Origin: Endomychus coccineus
Lineage: Eukaryota; Arthropoda; Insecta; Coleoptera; Endomychidae
DNA length: 64,000 bases
Assembly: GCA_958510875.1 (NCBI GenBank)
Contig: OY294068.1
Span: forward strand, 21,928,297-21,992,296
Reading direction: 5' to 3'
A program made the position numbers and the translations under genes. The notes below the pieces were generated by a model. It had not been told where the DNA came from, searched no databases, and saw only the letters and a list, made by a program, of their open reading frames with translations. Positions 35,430 to 45,200 of this stretch are shown one piece after another (position 1 is the stretch's first letter; each line of letters starts with the position of its first letter).

Positions 35430-35674
35430 CCATAGTCAAAGTATATCAGGTCTGCCGGAGTCTCCCTTCTACTCTTTTTAATATTTTAGTGCAATCTGAT
35501 TGGTCGTTTATTTAATGTCATTAATGTCATAGACGACGACATAATATGATGTTGTTACGTGCCGGCGACGAGCTGATGAGAGCAAGGCTGTGATTGGAGG
35601 AGCTGGGTGACGTCACCCAGCGCGAGAAACGATGGAAGTGAGGCTCCGGCAGACCTGGTATACTTTGACTATGG
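35430..35674. mobile_element. MITE copy 2, CCATAGTCAAAGTAT ends
   Basis: 245 bp, same ends and interior as 35141-35388 in the same orientation, about 85-90 percent identical by eye. TCTAAGC flanks both ends. The interior has GGGTGACGTCACCC. Confidence 0.85.
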
Positions 35675-36668
35675 TCTAAGCTACATATTAGAATTAATTA
35701 TGACTTATGTCAACTGGGAAGTTGTTTCAAGTTAGAAATTGTCATTTCGAATATTTTCATGTTAATTTGGATGTTTGTTTGGTTGAGTTAACCATTGAAG
35801 CTAATAGCAAAGTTTGTCCCAATCTAGAATTTTAGTCAAATCCTAAGCATTTCCAAGTAGACTTGAATATCTACAATTTTTTTCAAACTAAATATTACCA
35901 ACATTTGGAATCCAAGATGATCTCTACTCAAAGACATTAGTAAGCTTGGGGAAACAAATCCAGTCATTGGAATATAATGGTAATGAACTGAGTTACCAAA
36001 GTAGTCAGGTACATAAAACTACTTGTAAACCATGTTTTCATAATGATTTTATTATAAATAAAACAGATAAAAATAGATACACCTTTTAGAACTAATCTGG
36101 AGAGCATCCATATAGAGAACATGCAGTAATATATAAATCCCAAACATTTTAATAAATAAATATAAAGATAATAAATTCATCTATAAAATTAACATAATAT
36201 ATAATAACAATCTACTATACAGGATGTTTAATTGGCTTAGAGAAACTAGAATGAATTGATCTCAATGCTTTTGAATAAATTTTGTTAAAATCATGATTGT
36301 GATATTCAAAATACATTTTGAGGATCAGGAGAGATTATTTTAAGATAAATTTCTTTTTACCTTGGATTCAGTCGATTGGTGATTTCTATAAATTAATAAA
36401 ATTGAAATGGCAATAGTTTAATCATTCTATTTATTGAATTATTCTTTAAAAGCAGTCAGACAACAAAAAAATGATATATAATTATGGCATATCACAACAA
36501 GTGGTGAGCTACAGAGCTATATATATTTGTTGTTGAGCAATAATATTTAAAAGGAAACAGTAAAGATTGCACCCCTAAAACCTACAGATGGATAGCCCAC
36601 CACTGCTCACAATCAGTAGAAAAATAACCCTTATTAATGGTGAAAAAAAAAAAAGAAAACAAGACAAA

Positions 36669-38081
36669 TTAACTATGAGGAGTCGCATGAATTGTTGCTT
36701 GAGCTGCTCTCATAATTCTCAAGGCACCCTTTTCAATTAAACTTTCTGCCAACTGTTTCCCCAATTTTTCAACAGCGATCAATGTTGCAACACTAGCATC
36801 TTTGTGAGCAACTAAGCCACAAAACAGTGTATCTTCTTTTTCAGTCACAGCATTATCATCTGAAGTTTCCCCTTCAGAAAATGCCACAGTTGTCTTCTGT
36901 TTAGCAAAAAATGGACATTGGGTATATAATTTCGAAGGATTCGAGATTAAATTGCTAGTGGTATCCACATGTTTATCCAGTACTGAAGGTTCTAGATAAG
37001 GACACTTACCCATAAAATCAGCCCCTACTGGTAACTGAATAGGACACTGTTCATGTGGATCATTGCGTAAAAAAACAGAAGGAATATCATCCAGTTTTAA
37101 TTTCTTTGCCGGTAATTCATCCGTTTGACATAATCTTTCACATTTTTTCAAACATTCAATATCTTCTACATGAGATGTATTACCCTTACGTGGACAATTA
37201 GCACATAATTTCATATTTGAATCTCCCAAATTTCCCTTTGTTGTTGCAGTCACTTCTTCTGTACCATCTAATGACCACACACCCCCATGTAATGTAAGAT
37301 CGTTACCGATAATAACAGTAGAAACAGCTACAGGGGCACTACATCCTCCTCCCAAAGTACGAAGAAAACTTCTTTCAGCTATAACTTGTAAAGCAGTAGG
37401 AAGCTCAAACAAAGGACTTAATAAATCAATTATCTCTTCATCATTTTCCCTACATTCTACTGCTAAAGCACCTTGACCTACAGCATAAAGTAAATCATCT
37501 ACTTCCAATATTTTGGAAATTCGATCTTGCCAACCAATTCTATTGAGTCCTGCTGTAGCTAAGACTATTGCTTGATATTTGTTTAGTTCATCTAATTTTT
37601 TCAGCCTGGTATTCAAATTTCCTCTTATACTTTCTATTTTTAAATGTGGGTATTTTCTTGAAATCTGTGCTGCCCGTCTCAAACTCGAAGTGCCAATTAC
37701 ACTTCCTTTTGGTAATGTTTCCAGAGTACAACTGTTATAATCTTTATGGAGTACTAAAGCATCTCTTGGATCTTCTCGAGAAAGGACTGCCCCAATAGCC
37801 ATTCCTTCTGGTAAACTAGTAGGCAAATCTTTCAAAGAATGAACAACAAAATCTACACAGCCAGTTGTTAAAGCAGTCTCTAGTTCTTTTGTAAATAATG
37901 ATTTCTCACCTATTTTTGGCAGGGGAATATCTAGAATTTTGTCACCCAATGTTGCCATAGTAACTATTTCAAATTCCATATCTGGTTGAATTTCTTTTAA
38001 TAATGAGATCACATGTCTTGTTTGAATCAGAGCCAATTCACTTTTACGTGAACCTACACGAATTAACCGGTCGCCACCCAT
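36669..38081 (-). CDS. HMBS: Hydroxymethylbilane synthase (porphobilinogen deaminase) with Cys-Pro-rich insert
   Basis: A single-exon frame of 470 residues from the ATG at 38081; an in-frame stop lies upstream near 38153, so a spliced 5' leader is possible. HMBS joins four porphobilinogens into hydroxymethylbilane, the third step of haem synthesis, in the cytosol. Seen: IRVGSRKSELALIQT, LGDKILDIPLPKIGEKSLFT, DFVVHSLKDLPTSLPEG, GTSSLRRAAQ, SIRGNLNTRL, YAVGQGALAVE and the cofactor-binding Cys in LGGGCSAPVAV. Domain 3 is interrupted: after GGVWSLDG comes an extra segment of about 137 residues (283-419) before FCGLVAHKDASVATLIAVEK resumes the family sequence. It holds eight Cys, four followed by Pro (NCPRKG, QCPIQ, KCPYLE, QCPFFAKQ). 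Catalytic residues are intact, so it should be active. Human HMBS is 361 residues. Confidence 0.95.
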   Translation of the reverse strand: MGGDRLIRVGSRKSELALIQTRHVISLLKEIQPDMEFEIVTMATLGDKILDIPLPKIGEKSLFTKELETALTTGCVDFVVHSLKDLPTSLPEGMAIGAVLSREDPRDALVLHKDYNSCTLETLPKGSVIGTSSLRRAAQISRKYPHLKIESIRGNLNTRLKKLDELNKYQAIVLATAGLNRIGWQDRISKILEVDDLLYAVGQGALAVECRENDEEIIDLLSPLFELPTALQVIAERSFLRTLGGGCSAPVAVSTVIIGNDLTLHGGVWSLDGTEEVTATTKGNLGDSNMKLCANCPRKGNTSHVEDIECLKKCERLCQTDELPAKKLKLDDIPSVFLRNDPHEQCPIQLPVGADFMGKCPYLEPSVLDKHVDTTSNLISNPSKLYTQCPFFAKQKTTVAFSEGETSDDNAVTEKEDTLFCGLVAHKDASVATLIAVEKLGKQLAESLIEKGALRIMRAAQATIHATPHS

Positions 38082-38889
38082 AACTGAATTGTTGATATAA
38101 AGTATTTTCACAAATATAAAACTTCTACTGCTACGGTATAGCAAATTTTGTCAAATCACCTAATTATAATAACTTTCACTCGGTTACGTAATTAACTTTA
38201 ACTAGAACCAGAGGTTAATGCAAATGCAAAACCACTATCACCACAAACAAACTTCCTTTCATACAATAACATTGTTATTCGTCTTGTTTTACTATTACAA
38301 TTTGCTGCTAGCTAACATATGTTCTGTCTAAATGTCTAATCTTCTTAACTTCTGGATAAAAGATACTAAGAAAGTAAAGAATGAGAAGTTCCCCGTCAAC
38401 AATGATAAGAATAGAATGATATAAATTAATTATAATGTTAATTTAATGGCTCTATGGTTTAATGCAGGCGACATCGGCAGTCCTAAATGTAAAGCACTAG
38501 AAGCAAATAATATAACCAACTAGAAACCAACGAGGTCTCCTCGTTGCTAGTAACCTTTCGTAAACTAGTAAATAACCACAAAATGCATTTCAAATTTATA
38601 AACGACCGTAACAATGTCCGCCTCCTATCAGTCTCATCCCATCAAATTCGCTAGGAATTCAGATTACAGTAAAAAACGTTAGTCTACGAGGGGCCAAGTC
38701 AACCTATGTCAAACCAAAATTTTTAGTGCCTCGGAAATTTTACTTCTGTGTCAGAAGTTGAGATTGTTTTTTGTTAAGTTTATTCCACTTTTGGACTGAA
38801 TAGTACAGATCACAGCGCATAAAGTGGAAATAAGCAGTGAAATTCGTACTTCGAGTCACAGGTGGTCTCTTAGATTTTGATGATGAGTC

Positions 38890-39143
38890 CACGGTCGTAC
38901 ATACAGGTCTGTGAACTCGTTAGTTTGACATGAGTCTCTTACACGTCGCCAAACTCATAGTCCCTCGCTCAGCCACCAGCTAGCGCTTGGATTGAAGTGT
39001 GACAACAATCACATTATTAAGTGAGAACACGACCGTATACGTGCCAGAGATCATTCTTCGACTGACGCGCCACCTATTGAACAGATGACGCTTAGCGGAC
39101 TCACTTCTAACATAGGAAACAGCCTCGAGCTCCCAGACCTGTG
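38890..39143. mobile_element. P-like DNA transposon fragment 1, 8 bp duplication GATGAGTC
   Basis: Starts CACGGTCGTACATA after GATGAGTC (38882-38889) and ends CCCAGACCTGTG before a second GATGAGTC (39144-39151). The right end is inverted relative to the start of fragment 2 (CACAGGTCTGG), so 39086-39220 forms a large dyad around the duplicated site. Confidence 0.6.
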
Positions 39144-39151
39144 GATGAGTC

Positions 39152-39504
39152 CACGGTCGTATACACAGGTCTGGAAACTCGAGGTTGTTTCCTATGTGAG
39201 CAGTGAGTCCGCTAAGCGTCGACTGGCCCGTAGTACCAAAAGTCGTCACGTAGGAGTATTTTCTGACAACTGTCAGTTGACCTGTCAACCCAAGGAATAC
39301 CTGCGTTTTTAGAAACAAATTACGAAATCGTGCATTGTGCCGAAATGCAAAACGGGGTACAAAAGTGTAAAGCAAGAAACTTCTGTTTTTAAAGTGCCGA
39401 AAGATGCGGAAATGCGAAAAAAGTGGATGCTTGCGATTCCGGATAGAAATCGTTTTACCACTCCGTGATCCAAGCGCTAGCTGGTGGCTGTATATACGAC
39501 CGTG
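39152..39504 (+). mobile_element. P-like DNA transposon fragment 2 with partial THAP domain
   Basis: Starts CACGGTCGTATACACAGG and ends TATATACGACCGTG, followed by GATGAGTC (39505-39512), the third copy of the 8 bp site. Positions 39330-39465 encode CIVPKCKTGYKSVKQETSVF, then KVPKDAEMRKKWMLAIP: the first half of a C2CH THAP zinc finger. The second Cys-x2-His half is missing and a stop follows; the codon where the start Met is expected reads ATT. THAP domain, CA...TG ends and 8 bp duplications are the signature of P elements. Non-functional. Confidence 0.75.
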
Positions 39505-39742
39505 GATGAGTCAACGTGTTAATTAATGTTCTTCTATGATTTCAAGTAGCCGAATTATTCAACTGATTTTAACGAGTGGATAGGTACCATATTTTGCACT
39601 ATGTTGAAGCTTCCCTAGCTGGATGCATTGATTTATAGTATTAATAATGCTACCAGGTTAGTTATTTGTCACGAAACAATGGCGAATCTATGAAGGGGTT
39701 TCAGGTTTAAAATCAACACCGCGAGTAACTTTCGTCTTGTAC

Positions 39743-40082
39743 GCAGAGAGATGTAAGAATAGAGAGCGCTAAAGGATATATTAGTGACCGGACTTAATGC
39801 ATTTAGAGCCGCGGAGTGGGGATGAATGAGTTACCAAGCTTCCCATACCATAACATTTTTCTCTGTACGAACCAGAGAGATTCTTACACCTCTCTGGTAC
39901 GAACTACACTAGCGGAAGACTCGACGTCGAAAGAACGAATTATGAATGCCGCGCATAGAGTACGGGAGAAAAAAATTTGTTGGAGGGGAGAAATCGGTTA
40001 CTACTCTCTTTTTTCAATCCCGGTCATTCGATTAACATAGGCTTTTATGGGACTAGCGCTCTCTATTCTTACATCTCTCTGC
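39743..40082. mobile_element. MITE, GCAGAGAGATGTAAG ends, TTGTAC duplication
   Basis: 340 bp. The left end GCAGAGAGATGTAAGAATAG returns inverted at 40054-40082. TTGTAC lies on both sides (39737-39742, 40083-40088). The interior has a second, smaller dyad on AACCAGAGAGATTCTTACAC and CTCTCTGGTACGAAC. Confidence 0.8.
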
Positions 40083-41340
40083 TTGTACGTAATATTCACA
40101 TTTATCTATGTTTTTCTCAGATTCAAAAATTCTAATATTTTCTAGTTTTCTATGATTGTGTAGGCAACACAGCTTACACTATTTTGAAGTGCCTCCAAAT
40201 TTGAATATAATTTCGTATAAATATCGAAATAGTCTTACTACGGTGTACCTATAAGGTACATATTTTTAAAATAACTGTTTGCTTATATCCGAAAACACTC
40301 AACAGCTTAGTTGGAATCAATAGTATTATTTTAACTCGGGGAATTATCTTCCGTAAACCATACAAGCACACAAATCACAATAACACAGTCGATATTGCAG
40401 TTTTTCTCAAAGATATGATCAAATAATAATAATTTACAATATCGAGTCTCAAATAATTATGGAGAAAATAGTTTTCTAAATGATGAACTTTAACTTTCAG
40501 GGTATGATCAATTAGTTTTAAGCAATGACTTGCATTTTTAAAATGAGAAAATTCTCGTTTCATCATACCCACCTTTACTATCAAGTGCAACTCTCTTCAT
40601 TATCTTAACCACTTTTTCTAGCAATTTTCATGGATAACTATGATTATCAATTATAGCAAAAAGAAACTCACTCAAACAGAAACTTTAGAGTGGGCTAAAC
40701 CTGGTTAGGTTGGACAAAACTGAAGTACTCTAGTTTCAGTTCAAGATTAGTGTGATATTTTAGTTGCGCTTTCAGATATCCTATACAATCCTTCAATAAA
40801 TTTTCAAGCTGCACCCTCCCCAGGCCAGTCTGCTGCCTCATTTGTTCTTGTTGCCTATGCATACAAGACCATTTTTAGTCGCAACAATATGGACCAATTG
40901 CTTTGAGAATCGTCCGAAATAATGAGTTACTATTTTGTGCACAATCCTAGGTAAGTGAGTAAATGATTTTACTGGACCTCAATGCTGGAAAACTACTTTT
41001 CAAAATACTTCTATAATAAAGCTGACCTGAATAAACACTTGCTGAAAATCAAAATTTTTTTAGTGGTGGTATATTTGGAAAGAGTCTAACAGTTGGGGGG
41101 GGGGGGGGGTCGGAAATTCATTCAGGTTTGGAAGTAGGTCCTGTAGACCATCAGGTTGAATTTCAGTATTTACAGTCACATGTGATGCCAATGGCAAATT
41201 TTGAACAGGACTAGGAAACGTGTAAACGAAAAAGCCATTTATTAAATTCCGATTTATCTCCAACTGGTAACCCATTGTTTACATTATTATCCCCAAATAG
41301 TATTTAAACAGGCACATTTTGATTTATAATTTAGTTTACT

Positions 41341-41411
41341 CTGAAGATGATTACTTGGTAGCCGAAATGTCTTCAGTACTTTAATAGTATTTTTAGTTGA
41401 TAAGGGTGATC
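41341..41411 (+). repeat. CTGAAGATG motif copy (Penelope-end-like)
   Basis: CTGAAGATGATTACTTGGTA then GCCGAAATGTCTTCAGTACT, then TTAATAGTATTTTTAG..GATAAGGGTGA, collinear with the copy at 7.50-7.57 kb and with both copies at 43.1-43.2 kb. Confidence 0.55.
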
Positions 41412-42181
41412 AATTCTTATCAATAGTGTTATAATATATCCACAGTTTGAACTCTTTATAGTTTATTGTATTATGTACATGTTACAACCGACTCCGAATC
41501 GCTTTGTAACTAAATTTAGACCTTAAGTCTCTAATATTAATGGACCAAAACACTTCTAAAATGATGTAAAGTAAATAAAAAAACATGTCACAATATAACG
41601 AGATAGCAATTTAATTACTTTAGGTCTGTAAATTTTAAAATGAATCACCACACAAGCGTCTTTCCTCTGGCTAAATAAGTACTGAGTGTGAGTACTGAGT
41701 AGTACTGAATACCTTATACTGTTCGTTATCGTTTCGGTATTATTTGTAGTCTATTTAGATATCCAATTCAGCTGGTGGTATCTGTGTCATAATTTAATTA
41801 TTCAATGGTTGGCACCACTCATCTTTATTATTATGTCATTGTCACTTACACTTTGTCTCTTCTCTGTGTCAGTGTTTTATAGTTTCTGTGTGTCTATCAC
41901 CAGATAGTAAAAATTTAACAATTCTGCTGTCAGTAAAAAATAGTCAACAACTTTTTGTTTAAAAATAGCTTCTATTATGATTTATATTTTATTTTGATCT
42001 TTAACAAGAATGATGTAATGAAAGCAAACACGCAGATTAATGATAAATTAACAACTATATTCAATATATAATATCTACGATAAATCGGTGAGATTTAGAA
42101 GTTTCATGATGGTGGATCATCTTATCAAAATAATGCAATTAACATGCCGTCTGTGTTTGTTCTAAGTTATTTTATTACAGA

Positions 42182-42208
42182 ATGTCAAACCGAGTAGATA
42201 CAAAATAG
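42182..42208 (+). promoter_or_regulatory. Upstream open reading frame in MDC1-like 5' leader
   Basis: An ATG at 42182 opens eight codons (MSNRVDTK) closed by TAG nine bases before the main ATG at 42217. If the transcript leader begins at the AG at 42179-42180 or further upstream, this small frame would be translated first and could dampen main-frame initiation. Inferred only. Confidence 0.35.
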
Positions 42209-42216
42209 TCTGTGAA

Positions 42217-45200
42217 ATGTCTTCAAGCAGTCGAGTTCAGGTATACAACCTTTTAATATAACTACCTGTTAGGATACCTTCTAGATTTTTCTCAATCTCG
42301 AATAATTTTTGATATTGTTTTATTCCAATGTTTTATGCAGTATACATTTTTCACAGGGAGGGATTTTCGTAATCGATGGAAAGAAATATCCTGTGTATAT
42401 TGGCATTAATATAATTGGTAGAAACAGAGATGCTGTCATCAACATTAAAAATATTGTAAGTATATTTTCATTCTGTGCTATATATTCATGTGTAGATGAA
42501 AGAATTGGTACAATAGTCAGTAAAATCCACCGCTTGGATTAGCCGCTCGTGAATAATCGAGGCTCTACAGTATTCATCCACTTTGCTATTGTACATGCAA
42601 ACTTTGAAGATAACGATGCACAATCAATATTTTTGTTCCTAGGGAATCAGCCAGTTCCATGCTGTCTTGGTGTTGGTAGATAGAAATCAGCATTTTCTTA
42701 GTGATTTGAAATCTTCTAATGGAACTCTTCTAAATGATGAACAAATCACACCATCGAATTTGTATAATCTAGAAACTGGAGCCAAAATAAAATTTGCAGA
42801 CATTGAAGGCATTTATACGAAGGTAATTAGAAATGGAAAATTTTATGAGATATTATGTCAACTGCTTTATGAGAATATTTTTTAAAGGGAATGGTCTATA
42901 ATCTGTAATGATAAACTGAATATTTTGGTAGATTTGAAATGCTCAGTTCTAAAGTTCATAAATCTGTATCAATATTTTCTTTGCTACAGAATAGTTTTAC
43001 ACTAGATCTCTAAGAGGAAATTTAAAATTATTTTGTGGTTTTTCATACTGTTAATTTAAAACAAATGGTGGATAACTATAACACTATAGAAAGGAAGAAT
43101 CGCCCTTATCCACGAAAAGTACTGAGCTCCTTTCAGCTACCAAGTAGCCATCATCAGTTTATTCTTATGATGGCTACTCGGTAGCTGAACGTTCCTTAGT
43201 ACTTCAATAGATAAGGGTGATGTTCCTTTTTATGGTGTAGGAAATGAATATCAAAGTGCACAAGTATATTCTTATGCAATCAGATCTAACTATACACGAG
43301 TTCGTGTTATATTGGAGTCAATCTACGGAAAAATAGGACGAGGTTCTTAAAAATTTGATAAGAGGTTAGTGACCTGGAAATATATAAATATATAATAAAA
43401 ATAATAAGATCCTAAAATTTCTATTACCAATATTTGGTGAAACCATCTCTAACCTTCAAAAGACTGTTTTTTTGCCCTTTTTTAGGTCAGTTTTGGAGTT
43501 TTATTTTTTTTTGGACCCCTTAAACTTCTGGCTTAGGTTTGCAATTGGTACCTTTTTATTGTTGCTATTTGAGGAACCTTCAGTCCAAATTTCGTGACAT
43601 TCCATTTACCCCCTCCTGGAATATATATATTTATAAGTTTTTTGAAGCTAAAATTCAAATTGGACTATTTGGGCCAAATTTCAACCAAATTGGTTGAAAT
43701 TTGATGAAAAAGTTAGGTCGTGCCGGTCACAATAAGTGGTCCAAATATGGGCTAAAAATATTGAATAGTTTTACTTGAAATTCAAATTTGGCCAATTTGG
43801 CCCAAATTTTAAAATGGCTCCATTTTTTGTCAAAAAACTTATTCTACTTACGCTCAAATTAAAGGTTACTTTATGTGGTATAAGTCCGTATCAACATTTT
43901 TTCACGATTCATCCATTTTTTGGCCATTTACAATACATGTTATAATAAACCATTTATGTGATGTACATCAACGTTACATTTTTTGTACTATGAAACACGT
44001 TATTATTTTAATGTTAGTATATGTATTTATTATAGTAAATATACAAACATCATACACAAAAAAAAATGTTGAAAAATATAAAAAAAAAGTTATCTGTATT
44101 ATACAGTTATATGCTTCCCCTTATTAACCCTTCGATAAAAACGATCCTCCAATGTTTAGGACCGCGCCTCTTATTAATATAAGAGAAAAACTTTTATTGA
44201 AGACAATGTCAGGTAAGAAAAAAATTAAAGCATATTATAATATATAATTGTTTTTTTGTAAGTTATGATGTTTAATTTCTTGTATAGTATAAATTTATTA
44301 AGTATTTTATGTAAAAAAATATATTTGCAAAATATAGAAAGAAAAGAAGGTATAATGAATTAAAATATATACGTAAACGCACATAAGGTGAAGGGTACTA
44401 ATATTAATTAAATACAAATGTGTTATTTAAATTTTAAAAAGCAATTCTATATTCTTTACTTTTTGAACATATAATATGTAATTATTCATTTTTAGTCTTT
44501 TAAAAAAATATTTTTCAAAAATAAAATTATTATTATAATAACGTATTTCATACTACAAAAAATGCAACGTTGATGTGGATTACGTAAATGGTTTATGATA
44601 ACATATACTGTAAATGGCCAAAAAATGAATGAATGAATGAATGGAAAAAAGTTAAAAATAACCTTTAAGTAGAGTAGGCTCAAACTTTTTTCACAAAAAG
44701 GGGAGCCATTTTAAAATTTGGGCCAAATAGGCCAAATTTGCATTTAAGCAAAACTATTCAATATTTTTAGCCCATATTTGGATCACTTACTACTACTTTT
44801 TCACTAAATTTCATTCAATTTGGTTGAAATTTTGCCAAAATAGCCGAATTTGAATTTTTGCTTCAAAAAACGTATAAATATATATATTCCAGGAGGGGGC
44901 TAAACGGAATGTAACGAAATTTCAAATTTCAAACCTAAGCCGGAAGTTAAAGGGGTCGAAAAAAGAAAATAAAACTCCAAAACTGACCTAAAAAAGGGGA
45001 AAAAACAGTTTTTTGAAGGTTAGACATGGTTCCACCCAATATTGGTAATATAAATTTTAGGATCTTATTATTTTTATCATAAGACATCATTTTTTCCAGG
45101 TCGCTAAGCTCTATCAAATTTTTACGAACTTCGTCCTATTTTTCCGTAGATTGACTCCATTATTAAGGACAAGGTTGATTATGGTTTCTTTCCATTTCTA

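Larger units (their letters stand above)
38082..42216. other. Intergenic region between HMBS (minus) and MDC1-like gene (plus)
   Basis: A divergent gene pair, so promoters for both must lie here, but no core element can be pointed to. Two P-like elements, a 340 bp MITE, a CTGAAGATG motif copy at 41.34 kb and a G-homopolymer (about 17 G near 41095-41111) are listed or noted separately. No gene was recognised. Confidence 0.6.

Noticed and set aside
38980..39375. 131-codon minus-strand frame
   Set aside because: Runs through both P-like elements and their junction dyad, opposite to the THAP reading.
43873..44127. 84-codon frame in the foldback spacer
   Set aside because: Low-complexity AT-rich spacer of an inverted-repeat element, no family recognised.
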